The notes beneath the pieces were generated by a model. The model had not been told where the DNA came from. It ran no database searches and was given only the letters and a program-made list of their open reading frames with translations. From positions 248,001 to 312,000 of the forward strand of contig NZ_JYGT01000007.1 in assembly GCF_000960085.1 (NCBI RefSeq): a stretch of 64,000 nucleotides of DNA. The letters run 5' to 3'. The position numbers and the translations under genes were made by a program. The number at the start of each line of letters is the position of its first letter. Positions within the stretch are counted from its first letter, which is position 1. The stretch comes from Streptococcus infantis (GTDB taxonomy: Bacteria > Bacillota > Bacilli > Lactobacillales > Streptococcaceae). Shown here piece after piece: positions 1 to 11,393 of this stretch.

Positions 1-378
1 TTCTTCTTTGACCAAGGCCTGATTGTCTGCTTTTTGGATAGCTTCTGTCAACAAACCAAGCTTTCCTGACAAGTTTTTAAAACTTGCATCTAAATCTGCA
101 TCTCCCAGACTTTTAATCTCTTTACCAGCTAGCAAACATTTGAGATTTGCTTGTATTCTTCTTTTAGAAATTTCATCAACCATTGTCCAGAATAGGACAA
201 ACAAAAAGGCTAGGGCAAAACTAAACATCAAAGTCAGAAACACGATTTTTTCTGTCTTTTCTAGATCCTGAAAGAGAGAGCTCCACTCTAAATCCAGAAC
301 CTTAAAAATGCTTCGAAATAGAAAGGCAACAAAGAGAAATGAGGTGAGTCCAATTAAAATATAGGGTTGCTTTTTCAT
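1..378 (-). CDS. liaS: Sensor histidine kinase of the LiaS/VraS type (N-terminal part, runs off the window)
   Basis: Only the first 126 codons are present and the gene continues beyond base 1. The start is the ATG at 378, which overlaps the stop of the upstream gene as ATGA, so the two are translationally coupled. The visible protein has a short cytoplasmic N-terminus, a membrane helix at about residues 5-24, a short extracellular loop, a second helix at about 42-66, and then a charged segment where a HAMP-like linker would be expected. The short two-helix sensor with almost no external domain is typical of the intramembrane-sensing LiaS/VraS kinases that respond to wall damage. The kinase core is not visible, so the family call rests on the N-terminal layout and on the LiaF-like neighbour. 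Confidence 0.8.
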   Translation of the reverse strand, partial: MKKQPYILIGLTSFLFVAFLFRSIFKVLDLEWSSLFQDLEKTEKIVFLTLMFSFALAFLFVLFWTMVDEISKRRIQANLKCLLAGKEIKSLGDADLDASFKNLSGKLGLLTEAIQKADNQALVKEE

Positions 379-1073
379 CCTCTCACCACCTCAACATCTC
401 CAACCATGGTTGTCAAAAGAATCTTCACACTCTTGGGACTCTTGAGATAATCTCTGGTTTCTTGATGAAATTGCTCATTACGTAAAGCACGTTTAGGCTG
501 GTCAAAGAAGGTTAAATCTCCGTACAGAGAATTGACACTGAGGCTGACTTCTACATCCACTGGTACGATAATTCTAGTCGTACCGACCAGTTTTCTCAAG
601 ATGATGACATTATCATGATTGCTCAAAATCACGTGCTCTAGATGAATGGTATCCTTCCCCATGAGACGAAAAAGGTTGATATCATCAAAGCGACAAGTCT
701 GGTAACTTGAAAAATGGTGGAGGTTCCCAAACCAGCGATTTTTCTCCCTCTTCACCGTCACTACTTCTTCAAAAATCAGATTGGTGTCTTCTCTTTCCTG
801 ATTCATCATAGGATAAAGCAAGAACAGGCTGTATATCAAGGCCACAAAGATGGCTAAAATGACAAAAGGATTGAGCATGATGATAAAGAAAAATAGGATG
901 CTCACTGCCACTAATATGAAGTTATTACCCTGTCTTCCAGTATAGTATCGAATCAGCAGTAAAAACAAGAGCAAGATCAGCAGAAAACGGGAAAAATGCT
1001 CTGATACCATCATAATCAGAGCTCCTGTCAATAAACAAGCTTCAATAAATAGAAAAATTTGAAATTTTCGCAT
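375..1073 (-). CDS. liaF: LiaF/VraT-like membrane regulator of the envelope-stress two-component system
   Basis: The 232-residue protein has an N-terminal half made of several hydrophobic helices (about residues 5-90). Its soluble C-terminal half is rich in beta strands, with VEVSLSVNSLYGDLTFF and a final VGDVEVVRG, the pattern of the LiaF C-terminal domain. In this family the protein inhibits its partner histidine kinase until the envelope is disturbed. It is the first gene of a liaF-liaS unit and its stop overlaps the liaS start by 4 bp. A promoter with an extended -10 lies just upstream. Sequence identity to LiaF outside the C-terminal domain is usually low, so the name depends partly on context. 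Confidence 0.82.
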   Translation of the reverse strand: MRKFQIFLFIEACLLTGALIMMVSEHFSRFLLILLLFLLLIRYYTGRQGNNFILVAVSILFFFIIMLNPFVILAIFVALIYSLFLLYPMMNQEREDTNLIFEEVVTVKREKNRWFGNLHHFSSYQTCRFDDINLFRLMGKDTIHLEHVILSNHDNVIILRKLVGTTRIIVPVDVEVSLSVNSLYGDLTFFDQPKRALRNEQFHQETRDYLKSPKSVKILLTTMVGDVEVVRG

Positions 1074-1089
1074 GTATCCGTCCTCTCTA

Positions 1090-1105
1090 TTTTATTGTAT
1101 CACAA
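1090..1105 (-). promoter_or_regulatory. Probable extended -10 promoter for liaF-liaS
   Basis: On the minus strand TGATACAAT (TG-N-TACAAT, hexamer at 1095-1100) lies about 20 bp before the liaF start. A poorly matching -35 (TGTGAC, 15-bp spacing) lies upstream. The start of liaF is preceded by a purine-rich GAGAGGAC stretch. Confidence 0.5.
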
Positions 1106-1138
1106 AACCAAAAAGTCACATCAGTCTGAGGAATGATA

Positions 1139-1164
1139 AAGAGATCGGGACCAAAATCCCGACC
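1139..1164 (-). terminator. Intrinsic terminator after fni
   Basis: The perfect hairpin TCGGGA-6-TCCCGA (1145-1162) begins a few bases after the fni stop and is followed on the minus strand by a weak U-rich run. It separates the mevalonate operon from liaF. Confidence 0.6.
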
Positions 1165-1167
1165 TCC

Positions 1168-3146
<1,979 letters not shown>

Positions 3147-3160
<14 letters not shown>

Positions 3161-4100
3161 CTTGGCTCAAATCCTTTGTCTTTGAAACGATTAAGCGATA
3201 GCGTTGACCTAAGAGTTCTGATAGATGTTCCAAGTCTTTTTCTAAACAAAGAACCTTTACATTAGGCCCCGCATCCATGGTGAAGTAACAAGATTCTCCT
3301 TGTTCTCTAAGCTGACGAACAAAATCCATAGCCTCATAACTCGCATCTGTCAGATAAGAGAACGGCGGATTTGCTGTCTTTGTCGTCGCATGCATAGCTA
3401 GAGCATTCTTCTCTGTTAATTCCCCAACTTTTTTAAAGTCGTTTTCCTTTAGGTAGACCAACATATCCTTGTAGTCTTGTTCAGATTGACGAATCCACTC
3501 ATCAAAAGTCGTCGAGGTTTCCACACAGAGTTTCATGCCATCTCGACTAGAGATTGGTTTTTTCTGGTCTTCCAAGACCAACATAATCATAGCTAGCTTC
3601 AAGTCAGTTTCGACAGGATAGATTTCTCCACTATCCTTATCCCAAGCTGCTAAGGGACCATAAAAACTACGAGATGAAGAACCAGATGCGAACTTAGCTT
3701 CCAAAGCTAATTCTTTACGATCTAGCCCTAATTGGAAGTAAGCATTGCAGGCTTTGACTAGAGCAGACAAACCACTAGAACTTGAAGAAAGACCTGCCGC
3801 TGTTGGCATATTGTTCTTGGTATCGATACGAACAAAACCTGCTCCTTCAGGACGGTAGCGATCAATAATTTTACTCATTTTTTTATGTTCAGCTTCATTT
3901 TGCAATTGACCATTGATGTAAAAGGAATCAGCGGTTGCATCTACTGGTAATGGAGAAAGTGTCGTCTCCGTGTACATATTTTCTAAAGTCAGAGAGATAC
4001 TGCTAGTCGCAGGAACCATCTCTTTTTCTTTTTTCTTACCCCAATATTTGATAATAGCAATATTGGCATAGGAACGTACTGTTACAGGCTTTCGATCCAT
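3147..4100 (-). CDS. mvaD: Diphosphomevalonate decarboxylase
   Basis: This enzyme performs the ATP-dependent decarboxylation of mevalonate 5-diphosphate to isopentenyl diphosphate. The 317-residue protein opens with RSYANIAIIKYWGKKKE, the family signature, and carries the GHMP nucleotide loop PTAAGLSSSSSGLSALV at about residues 95-111. The segment ASGSSSRSFYGPLAAWD also fits the family. The gene begins 19 bp inside mvaK1 and ends 14 bp inside mvaK2. Confidence 0.96.
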
Positions 4101-4960
4101 GTCTGAACAGCTCCTTTCTCTTCTAATCTTTCCGCGAGTTCTTGCGCTTGTTTTACATTAGCAACCAAGGCAATGATGCAACCTCCTAGACCACCACCAC
4201 TCATCTTGGCTCCTAGAGCTCCATGTTCAAGGGCAGTTTCAACCAAGGCATCTGCCTCAGGGCTACTAACTCCGATTTCTTTTAGATTTCCATGAGCTTT
4301 GGTTAGAATTTCTCCCAGCTTCACAGCATCTTTTGTTTTTATTGCTTCTTCTGCTTCTTGGGTCAACTCTCCTAGTGCATGAAAGAAAGGTAAGGCATCC
4401 TTGCCCTTGCTCTGCACGACTTGGATAGCTTCACGAGTATGTCCATAAACTCCAGTATCTGCAATGACCAGATAAGCTGATAAATCCATGGCTAATTCTT
4501 CAAAACCTACATTCTTGATAAAACGAATAGGTTGGTCACTTAGGCAAGTCTTGGCATCCAAACCACTAGGATTCATATGGGCAATCATCTCCGCCCGATT
4601 GACCAAAATCTCTAACACGTCATGTGGAAGTTCCGCTTGGTAATAATCAAATACCGCTCGAATGGCTGCAATGCTAATGGCTGCTGAAGAACCCATCCCC
4701 CGCTTTTCAGGAATAGCCGAGTCAATTTGACAACGAATGCAAGCATCTTTGATATTTAGATACTCAAGAGAAGCATAAACTGCCATGGACAAGGTATCCT
4801 CTTCAAAAAGACGCCATGGTGTCGCTGCTGGAACCACACGACAAGTCACTTCAACCTCTAAAAGAGGTAAAGAGATGGCTGGGTAGCCATAAACCACCGC
4901 ATGCTCTCCTATTAAAATAATTTTACTATGTGCCTGACCGACACCAACTTCTTTTGTCAT
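4082..4960 (-). CDS. mvaK1: Mevalonate kinase
   Basis: This is the first gene of the mevalonate operon and encodes a 292-residue GHMP kinase. Motifs are GQAHSKIILIGEHAVVYGYP at the N-terminus, the ATP loop EKRGMGSSAAISIAAIRA near residue 95, GLDAKTC, and the C-terminal KMSGGGLGGCIIAL. The ATG at 4960 has AGGAT five bases upstream, and a perfect inverted repeat sits just beyond that. HMG-CoA synthase and reductase, which make the substrate, are not in this window and normally lie elsewhere in streptococci. Confidence 0.96.
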   Translation of the reverse strand: MTKEVGVGQAHSKIILIGEHAVVYGYPAISLPLLEVEVTCRVVPAATPWRLFEEDTLSMAVYASLEYLNIKDACIRCQIDSAIPEKRGMGSSAAISIAAIRAVFDYYQAELPHDVLEILVNRAEMIAHMNPSGLDAKTCLSDQPIRFIKNVGFEELAMDLSAYLVIADTGVYGHTREAIQVVQSKGKDALPFFHALGELTQEAEEAIKTKDAVKLGEILTKAHGNLKEIGVSSPEADALVETALEHGALGAKMSGGGLGGCIIALVANVKQAQELAERLEEKGAVQTWIESL

Positions 4961-4973
4961 TTAATCCTACTAT

Positions 4974-4990
4974 CAGATGAATATCATCTG
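4974..4990. promoter_or_regulatory. Perfect 7-bp inverted repeat in the mvaK1 leader
   Basis: CAGATGA-ATA-TCATCTG lies 13 bp before the mvaK1 start, beside the ribosome-binding site. A TATAAT hexamer on the minus strand at 5031-5036 would place the repeat inside the transcript. It could be an operator or a small hairpin that affects ribosome access; I do not recognise a regulator for it. Confidence 0.45.
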
Positions 4991-5045
4991 TTTCTAGATA
5001 AAATTTTAGAACTTTATTCCTTTCTATTTTATTATATTTTCACAA

Positions 5046-5079
5046 AAAAAGCGATTGTTTCCTTCACAATCGCTTGTTT
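5046..5079 (-). terminator. Intrinsic terminator after the choline-binding protein gene
   Basis: A hairpin with arms AAGCGATTGT and ACAATCGCTT is followed on the minus strand by a run of T. It lies directly after the stop at 5083. Confidence 0.8.
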
Positions 5080-5082
5080 TCA

Positions 5083-6000
5083 TTATTGTACCCACTCACC
5101 ATTGTAGTTGACGTAGTAGCCACCTACAGTGGTATTCACAGCTAAGGCACCTGAACTATAAGCATAGTACCATTTACCATTAACTTGGAACCAACCTGTC
5201 ACCATAGCTCCTGATGAACGGAGGTAATACCAAGTATTATCGACATAAATCCAGCCAGTTTTCATATCACCGTTTTGAGCATCTAGGTAATACCAAGTTG
5301 AACCATCTAGATACCAGCCTGTCGCCATAGCTCCTGATGAACGGAGATAATACCATTTATTACCTAAGTACTGCCAACCAGTTTGCATTGCAGCAGTTGT
5401 TGGATCAAGATAGTACCAAGTTGAATTGTCGTTGATCCAACCAGCACGTCTTTCTCCACCAAGGTAGTCTTTTCCTGAAGAACCTGTTTTTGCTAGGTAA
5501 TACCAGTTAGACTGATCGTAAAGCCAACCTGTTTTTAAAGAATGGTCTTGGTCAAAGTAATAGTTTGCTAATTTAAGAACTTCTGGGCCTTCAAAGCCTT
5601 CACCATGTTTTTTGCCAACATTTAACGAATCCTTAGCCTCTAATTGTTGCCAGCCGAAAAATTCTTGTAGGACCCCATCTTGTCCAAAATAGTACCACTT
5701 GTGTTGAAGGCCGATTTCATTAACTGGTTGGTTATCTAACAAATTATCTCGGTAACCTGTCCCAGGAATTTCTATGTATTGCCAACCGATAACCATTTCT
5801 CCTCTATCACCAAAATAGTAGGTTTTGCCGTCTATTTTATGCCAATAGATTGCTTTATGGTCATCTTTTATATAATATTTTCTATTGTTCTTATCAACAA
5901 ACTGTCCACCTGTAGTATCCGCAAATACTGTACTTGTAGTTAACAGGCCGAAAAAGAATAGCGCTAGTCCAACTTGCATCATTTTTTTCAAAAATTTCAT
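5083..6000 (-). CDS. Choline-binding surface protein (CbpC/CbpF/CbpJ type)
   Basis: The 305-residue secreted protein begins at the ATG at 6000, preceded by GGAGGAAA; a longer in-frame extension upstream lacks such a site. A signal peptide covers about residues 1-27 and ends STVFA before DTTGG. Almost all the mature protein consists of choline-binding repeats of the GWxxxxGxWYYL kind: regular ones in the C-terminal half (WYYLRSSGAMATGW occurs with near copies) and degenerate ones in the N-terminal half. No catalytic domain is visible. Such proteins attach to phosphocholine on teichoic acids. The place next to ritR and the mevalonate operon is where cbpC and cbpJ lie in pneumococcus. Which of those it corresponds to cannot be decided from repeats. 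Confidence 0.88.
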   Translation of the reverse strand: MKFLKKMMQVGLALFFFGLLTTSTVFADTTGGQFVDKNNRKYYIKDDHKAIYWHKIDGKTYYFGDRGEMVIGWQYIEIPGTGYRDNLLDNQPVNEIGLQHKWYYFGQDGVLQEFFGWQQLEAKDSLNVGKKHGEGFEGPEVLKLANYYFDQDHSLKTGWLYDQSNWYYLAKTGSSGKDYLGGERRAGWINDNSTWYYLDPTTAAMQTGWQYLGNKWYYLRSSGAMATGWYLDGSTWYYLDAQNGDMKTGWIYVDNTWYYLRSSGAMVTGWFQVNGKWYYAYSSGALAVNTTVGGYYVNYNGEWVQ

Positions 6001-6019
6001 TCTTGTTTCCTCCAAAATG

Positions 6020-6048
6020 ATTGTAGCAAAGACAAGACTATATGTCAA
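6020..6048 (-). promoter_or_regulatory. Sigma-A promoter of the choline-binding protein gene
   Basis: On the minus strand TTGACA (6043-6048), a 17-bp spacer and TACAAT (6020-6025) form a near-consensus promoter about 20 bp upstream of the ATG, giving a very short leader. Confidence 0.8.
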
Positions 6049-6061
6049 TATATAATAAGTT

Positions 6062-6095
6062 CAAAAAAAGCAGTTACATAACTGCAACTGCTTTT
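6062..6095 (-). terminator. Intrinsic terminator after ritR
   Basis: The arms AAAAGCAGTT and AACTGCTTTT flank a 10-base loop, and the T run follows on the minus strand. The hairpin directly abuts the ritR stop codon. Confidence 0.75.
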
Positions 6096-6785
6096 CTATT
6101 CTTGCATGGTATAACCCACACCACGCACGGTTTTAATGTAGCTCTTTTGACCTTTTACGTCAAGTTTGCTACGTAGATAACGGATATAAACATCCACGAT
6201 ATTGGTTTCGGTCGCACTTTCATACTTCCAAACACTTTCCAGCAACTGCTCACGAGTTAAAACCTTCTTGCTTCCCATAAGGGTAGCCAAAAGGTCATAT
6301 TCACGACGAGTCAGGGCAATCATCTCCTCGCCACGATAGACGGTATGATGTTCTACGTCCATACGCAGATTGCGATAGGATGTTGGAACCTTCATCTGAC
6401 TACAGTGTTGGTCGATAAAGTCCCGACCTCGGAAAATTGCTGCAATACGAGCCACCAAATCATCGATAATGACTGGCTTGTAGATATATGAAACAGCGAA
6501 ACGCTGGATTGTTTCAACTTGATCTTGCAATTCTTCTCGATGGTCCAAGACCATGATAACCGAAGCTGGCTTGGTCCGACTCAACTTATCTGCAAAATCC
6601 TGGGCTGTCATATCCCCTAGATGAGCATTCAGTAAAATCAAGTCATAGTCTGTCTGAAGAGCCATGGAGAGGGCTTTTTGTCCCTCTTCTACCTGATCAA
6701 CTCGGTATTGCTCTTTTTGGAGTTCCAGACTTAAAAAATGAGCTAGATTTCTTTCTTTCTCAAGTAATAAAATCCGTTTCCCCAT
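6096..6785 (-). CDS. ritR: Orphan OmpR-family response regulator RitR (repressor of iron transport)
   Basis: The 229-residue protein has a receiver domain (about 1-118) and a winged-helix DNA-binding domain (about 133-228) with LTRREYDLLATLMG and the terminal VRGVGYTMQE. The phospho-acceptor position reads LILLNAHLGD: residue 53 is Asn, not Asp, as in pneumococcal RitR, so ordinary phosphorylation is not possible. Cys128 in the interdomain linker (IDQHCSQ) is present; published work on pneumococcal RitR describes this cysteine as a redox switch. No kinase gene is adjacent. The start lies 11 bp after gnd, so the two are probably cotranscribed. Expected targets are iron uptake and oxidative-stress genes outside this window. 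Confidence 0.93.
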   Translation of the reverse strand: MGKRILLLEKERNLAHFLSLELQKEQYRVDQVEEGQKALSMALQTDYDLILLNAHLGDMTAQDFADKLSRTKPASVIMVLDHREELQDQVETIQRFAVSYIYKPVIIDDLVARIAAIFRGRDFIDQHCSQMKVPTSYRNLRMDVEHHTVYRGEEMIALTRREYDLLATLMGSKKVLTREQLLESVWKYESATETNIVDVYIRYLRSKLDVKGQKSYIKTVRGVGYTMQE

Positions 6786-6796
6786 GGCTGACCTAC

Positions 6797-8221
6797 TTAT
6801 TTTTCGTCATACCAAGAGTAGTGGAATGTTCCTTCTTTGTCTTTACGTTGGTATGTGTGGGCACCAAAGTAATCACGCTGTGCTTGGATCAAGTTCGCTG
6901 GAAGATCAGCTGAACGGTAGCTATCGAAGTATGTAATTGCCGCTGAGAAGGTTGGTACTGGTACACCTGCTTGAACAGCAAGAGCTACGATATCACGAAC
7001 TGATTGTTGGTACTTAGCTGTTACATCCAAGAAGTACTCATCCAAAAGAAGGTTAGCAAGATCTGCATCACGGTTGTAAGCATCTGTGATCTTTTGCAAG
7101 AAACGAGAACGGATGATACATCCATCGCGCCAGATAGATGCGATGTCCGCAAATGGCAAGTTCCAGTTGTTTTCTTTAGAAGCTACACGCAATTGGGCAA
7201 AACCTTGTGCGTAAGAGATGATTTTTGAGAAGTAAAGGGCTTGACGGATTTTTTCAATCAACTCAGCCTTGTCTCCTTCAAATTTGAAAGCTGCTGGTTT
7301 TGGAAGCACCTTGCTAGCGTGTACACGTTCTTCTTTATAAGTTGAAATGTAGCGCGCAAATACTGACTCAGTAATGAGTGACAATGGCACACCAAGGTCA
7401 AGAGCTGATTGGCTAGTCCATTTACCAGTTCCTTTGTTTCCTGCAGCATCCAAGATATAGTCTACGATTGGTCCGTCTTGGCCTTCGTCGTCTTTGCGTC
7501 CAAGGATATCAGCTGTAATTTCAATCAAGTAGCTGTCCAATTCACCCTTGTTCCACTCAGTAAAGATTTCAGCCATGTCTTCTGCAGAAAGACCAAGCAA
7601 GTGTTGCATAAGATCGTAGCTTTCTGCGATCAATTGCATATCACCGTACTCGATCCCATTGTGAACCATTTTTACATAGTGACCAGCTCCATCAGGACCG
7701 ATGTAAGTTACACAAGGTTTACCATCTTCTGGAGCTTTTGCAGAGATTTCTTCAAGAACATCAGCCACTAATTCATAAGCTTCTTTTTGTCCACCAGGCA
7801 TGATAGAAGGACCTTCAAGGGCACCCTTTTCACCACCAGAAACACCTGTACCGATGAAGTTGATACCAGAGTTCGCTAACTCTTCGTTACGACGGATAGT
7901 ATCTTTGTAGAACGTGTTTCCTCCGTCAATCAAGATATCGCCTTTATCCAAGTGTGGAAGAAGGGCTTGGATGGTCGCATCTGTACCAGGTCCTGCTTGA
8001 ACCATGAGCATGATACGACGTGGTTTTTCGATTGAGTTTACGAAGCTTTCGATATCATAGCTTGGCACAAAGTTCTTTTCAGGATGGCAAGCAACAACAT
8101 CTTCTGTTTTTTCTTTACTACGGTTATAAATCGCAACTGTATAACCACGAGATTCAATATTAAGGGCAAGGTTACGACCCATTACGGCCATACCAACAAC
8201 ACCAAAGTTTGCTTTTGTCAT
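6797..8221 (-). CDS. gnd: 6-phosphogluconate dehydrogenase, decarboxylating
   Basis: This enzyme oxidises 6-phosphogluconate to ribulose 5-phosphate with NADP+ in the pentose phosphate pathway. The 474-residue protein has the N-terminal Rossmann motif [15 protein letters not shown], the substrate-binding [20 protein letters not shown] near residue 127, and the C-terminal all-helical dimer domain ending in [11 protein letters not shown]. Length and motifs are complete. It is followed after 11 bp by ritR, linking NADPH production and an oxidative-stress regulator in one transcript. An extended -10-like TGATAAAAT lies upstream. Confidence 0.97.
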   Translation of the reverse strand: MTKANFGVVGMAVMGRNLALNIESRGYTVAIYNRSKEKTEDVVACHPEKNFVPSYDIESFVNSIEKPRRIMLMVQAGPGTDATIQALLPHLDKGDILIDGGNTFYKDTIRRNEELANSGINFIGTGVSGGEKGALEGPSIMPGGQKEAYELVADVLEEISAKAPEDGKPCVTYIGPDGAGHYVKMVHNGIEYGDMQLIAESYDLMQHLLGLSAEDMAEIFTEWNKGELDSYLIEITADILGRKDDEGQDGPIVDYILDAAGNKGTGKWTSQSALDLGVPLSLITESVFARYISTYKEERVHASKVLPKPAAFKFEGDKAELIEKIRQALYFSKIISYAQGFAQLRVASKENNWNLPFADIASIWRDGCIIRSRFLQKITDAYNRDADLANLLLDEYFLDVTAKYQQSVRDIVALAVQAGVPVPTFSAAITYFDSYRSADLPANLIQAQRDYFGAHTYQRKDKEGTFHYSWYDEK

Positions 8222-8296
8222 GTGACACTCCTCTTATTTAATATGTTTTATTTTATCATGTTTATCTGTGAAAAGAAAGAATTTTATAACAATTGA

Positions 8297-9739
8297 CTAG
8301 TAGTCCAAATCATCCGCATGGCCAGAACCGTTCCCTACAAAGTAACCTGTCTTACAGTTCAGAGTGAAGAGATAAGTTCCATCTGGTTTGTAAAGGTTGT
8401 AATAACCATTACCATTAACGATATTTACAGGTTCTAAAATGTATTGGTTACCCGTGATATAGCCACGCGCACGTGATGTCTCGAGAATTCTTTCAAGGAC
8501 ACCATCAGCAAATGTCCAGGCTGCATTACTACTATCTTTGACAACTGATTGATTATACGGTACACGACTAACGCCTCTTTGCAAATTAACGCCTTCGCTT
8601 GACAGACCACCATTAGTAGATGCAGCAGTATCACCTACTGAAGTAGAGGGACTGCTTTCTGTAGTTGGACTTGAATCTTCCTGGCTAGCAACTGTTGTTG
8701 TAGCTGTACTTGTTATACTTGCTAATTGACTCTTACCAAGGCTGATTGCTTTATCTAAAAGTTTATCAATTTCTGTATTACCAGTCTTAATATCTGTAAA
8801 TTTCGCATCTGTTTTGATTTTCGCATTTGTATCCAAGACACCATCTGTAATAGCTGGAGTTTCAAATTGAGAATTCACTTCTTGGATTGCTTTTATCTGA
8901 GTTTCCAAGCTATCATATTTTGATTTGACTAGAGTATATTCTCTAGCTCCCTCAAGTTTATCTAGAAGTTCCTTCAACTGATTCAGTTGACTAAACTGGC
9001 TATTTTTAAGAGCCGTTTTGTTTTCATCGGTATAGAATGTATCGTAGAGAGTATTAAATTGTTCCAAAACTGACTGATTACTTACCAGACCTGAATCTGC
9101 CGCTTGCGTTTGAATTTCTTGAGAAGAACGAGAAATTTGTCGATAAACGTAATAGGAACCTCCAAAAATCAAGAGGAAGACTAAAATAATGGCTGAAAGG
9201 ATTGCCAATTTTTTCTTACTTTTTGGCTTCTCAATAGGCTGAGCAGAACGAGACAAGGGTTGTAGTTGTTCTTTATTTTCTTCATTAACTAGTGCGACTT
9301 GAGAGTTGTCGAACTCAGCTGTTTCAACAGCTTCCAATTCATCCTTAAAAGGTTGCTCTAGAACTCTTGTTTCTTCAACATCAACATCTTGAGCTACAAT
9401 CTCCGCGGTCTCTGCAGCTACTGCATCTGCAATTGTTTCCTCTTCTGAACTTGATGTATTTTCTTGTTCAGTCGTTTCTCTCACCTCCTGGATCATCTCA
9501 TCCAAGCTTTGAGTTGTTTGGTCCTTTTTGGTTTGTAAATTTTCAAACTTATCAGCTTCGATTTCTTCACGGTGTTGTTTGATATATTTGTCTAAAACCG
9601 TGTCATCTGGAGTTACACCTGCTTCAACTTCTTCGTTCTTACGAATGGCCTGACCAACCGTTAAATCTTTAGCTTCTTCAAATTCAAATTTAGATTCTTG
9701 CTCACCCTTATGATGGTGGTTACGTTTTTTCTTACTCAT
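8297..9739 (-). CDS. mapZ: Mid-cell-anchored protein Z, division-site marker
   Basis: MapZ (LocZ) marks the division site and guides FtsZ rings in streptococci. The start is placed at the ATG at 9739 ([12 protein letters not shown]), which matches the known N-terminus. The 480-residue protein has an acidic cytoplasmic region with [15 protein letters not shown], the segment that contacts FtsZ. Threonines around residues 70-75 (DQTTQS) are candidate StkP phosphorylation sites. One membrane helix follows at about 180-200 ([16 protein letters not shown]). The extracellular part has a helical domain, a serine/threonine-rich linker, and a C-terminal peptidoglycan-binding domain ending [12 protein letters not shown]. 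The start lies 8 bp inside the upstream methyltransferase gene. Confidence 0.93.
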   Translation of the reverse strand: MSKKKRNHHHKGEQESKFEFEEAKDLTVGQAIRKNEEVEAGVTPDDTVLDKYIKQHREEIEADKFENLQTKKDQTTQSLDEMIQEVRETTEQENTSSSEEETIADAVAAETAEIVAQDVDVEETRVLEQPFKDELEAVETAEFDNSQVALVNEENKEQLQPLSRSAQPIEKPKSKKKLAILSAIILVFLLIFGGSYYVYRQISRSSQEIQTQAADSGLVSNQSVLEQFNTLYDTFYTDENKTALKNSQFSQLNQLKELLDKLEGAREYTLVKSKYDSLETQIKAIQEVNSQFETPAITDGVLDTNAKIKTDAKFTDIKTGNTEIDKLLDKAISLGKSQLASITSTATTTVASQEDSSPTTESSPSTSVGDTAASTNGGLSSEGVNLQRGVSRVPYNQSVVKDSSNAAWTFADGVLERILETSRARGYITGNQYILEPVNIVNGNGYYNLYKPDGTYLFTLNCKTGYFVGNGSGHADDLDY

Positions 9740-10910
9740 CTGTTTTCCTTTCTGATTTGACATCTTGCCTTTTCACACGTTGACCAAAATATTGATATAA
9801 ATCAACTTTCAAGGTACCGTTATAGAGTTTCCGTTTTTTATCTGCCTGACTCCCATATTTACTTTCAAAAGCTTCATCACTAGTCAGGATAAATTTACTC
9901 CATGTTTTAAGTGGGGCAAATACTTCTCCCATCTCAGCATAGAGCTTAGTTACTCCTGCATCATCTGACAAGCGTTCTCCGTACGGTGGGTTCGAAACAA
10001 TAACTCCATTGATCTTGTCCGTTCGCAAATCCTGAACGCGCATCTGTTTAAAGAGGATGTCCTTAGAAACTCCTGCTACCTGAGCATTTGCCTTCGCAAT
10101 TTCTACCATGCGGCCATCAATATCGCAGCCCATGATATCTAGTTCAATCTCACGATTAATTTTTTTACTTGCTTCTGTGCGGACTTCTTGAATCAAACGG
10201 TCACTAATCCAGTTCCAATCCTCAAAAGCAAAGGAACGGCGCAAGCCTGGTGCCATATTACGAGCAATCATAGCCGCTTCGATACAGAAGGTTCCAGAAC
10301 CACAGGTTGGATCAATCAGAGGTTTATCTGGATACCAGTTAGACAATTGCAAAATAGCCGCCGCCATGTTTTCCTTGATTGGAGCACCACCCTTTTCTGT
10401 TCGATACCCACGTTTGAAAAGACTAGAGCCACTTGTATCAATCATAACAGTCGCTACATCCTTCAAAATGGAAACTTCAATCTTGAACTCAGGACCATTC
10501 TCCATCAGGGGAACACCTTCTGGTCGTGCATAGTGTTTTTGTAGTTTCTTAACAACTGCCTTTTTAGAAATAGCTTGGACACTAGGTTCGTTATGAAGTT
10601 TTGATTTGACACACTTAGCCTTAGAAATCGGGAAACGTGCTCCGAGCGGAAGATAGTTTTCCCAATCAAGAGCGAACACTCCTTGAAAAAGTTCTTCAAA
10701 TGTTTTTGCAGGAAAAGTTCCAACAACAATCTTAATCCTATCTGCAGCTCGTAGCCACAAATTACTTTCAATGATTGTCTTCACATCTCCTTCAAAGCGA
10801 ACGCGACCATTCTCAACTTGGCAGTCATAGCCCAGTGCACGCACTTCTCGACCTACCACCGCCTCTAAGCCTGCCGCAGCAGTCGCAATTAAATTAAATG
10901 TTTGTTTCAT
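9732..10910 (-). CDS. ypsC: THUMP-domain class I SAM-dependent RNA methyltransferase (RlmL/YpsC family)
   Basis: The 392-residue protein has a N-terminal THUMP/ferredoxin-like region (about 1-160) and a Rossmann methyltransferase domain. The latter contains [19 protein letters not shown] near residue 200 and the catalytic NPPYGERL near residue 310. This architecture belongs to the enzymes that methylate guanine N2 in 23S rRNA (N-terminal half of E. coli RlmL; B. subtilis YpsC). It overlaps mapZ by 8 bp. As in pneumococcus, it lies downstream of rnpB and gpsB. The exact target nucleotide cannot be read from sequence. Confidence 0.85.
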   Translation of the reverse strand: MKQTFNLIATAAAGLEAVVGREVRALGYDCQVENGRVRFEGDVKTIIESNLWLRAADRIKIVVGTFPAKTFEELFQGVFALDWENYLPLGARFPISKAKCVKSKLHNEPSVQAISKKAVVKKLQKHYARPEGVPLMENGPEFKIEVSILKDVATVMIDTSGSSLFKRGYRTEKGGAPIKENMAAAILQLSNWYPDKPLIDPTCGSGTFCIEAAMIARNMAPGLRRSFAFEDWNWISDRLIQEVRTEASKKINREIELDIMGCDIDGRMVEIAKANAQVAGVSKDILFKQMRVQDLRTDKINGVIVSNPPYGERLSDDAGVTKLYAEMGEVFAPLKTWSKFILTSDEAFESKYGSQADKKRKLYNGTLKVDLYQYFGQRVKRQDVKSERKTDE

Positions 10911-10945
10911 GTCAGTCTTTAAAGACCTTTCTCTTGTTCACTTTT

Positions 10946-10983
10946 AAAAAATGAGGTTGAGAAAGATTTCTCAGCCCCAACCT
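10946..10983 (-). terminator. Intrinsic terminator of rnpB
   Basis: On the minus strand the hairpin AGGTTGGGGCTGAGAAA / TTTCTCAACCT is followed by a T run. It lies right after the RNase P RNA. Confidence 0.8.
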
Positions 10984-11382
10984 ATATGCAATTTTCTATA
11001 AGCCATGTTTTGTTCCAGAAGCGACTAGGACCACTTCCTTCGATAATCATCTGTCTACCACTAACAGCCAAAAGCCACTAGTGGTCAGAGTACTACGTTC
11101 GTTTCCGTGTACTCCATGCCCCGACCAAAATTTGGGTTGCTAGCTTGAGGGGTTTACCGCGTTCCACTCTTTCTGTTTCCAGAAAGACTACGTCACTGTG
11201 GCACTTTCAGAGCTACTAAAACATATCCGAAAACTTAGTCTCTTCACTCGCCGTAACGATTTCTCGTCCCTAGGCTTATGGTTTCGCCTAGCACAAACAC
11301 TACAGGCATCACAGCCTGTGCTAGCATGGACTTTCCTCATGAAAAGATAAACTTTCCACGCGATTATCCAAAAATTGCACAA
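10984..11382 (-). ncRNA. rnpB: RNase P RNA (bacterial class B)
   Basis: The minus-strand transcript begins near GTGCAATTTTTGG (11380) and ends near AAAATTGCATATAGG, so its two ends pair to close helix P1. The conserved core is visible: GAGGAAAGTCCATGC at about 11335-11349, GCGAGTGAAGAGACTAAG, GGTAAACCCCTC, and AGACAGATGATTATCGAAGG near the 3' end. The roughly 400-nt length fits the Bacillus-type RNA. It sits between gpsB and the RNA methyltransferase gene, as in pneumococcus. The exact ends are estimated. Confidence 0.93.
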
Positions 11383-11393
11383 CTGTATGATTC

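Noticed and set aside
6096-6785. RitR as a broken response regulator
   Set aside because: Asn53 in place of Asp is the normal state of this orphan regulator, not a mutation.
11188-11382. 64-codon frame inside the RNase P RNA
   Set aside because: The conserved rnpB core covers it entirely, so the frame is accidental.
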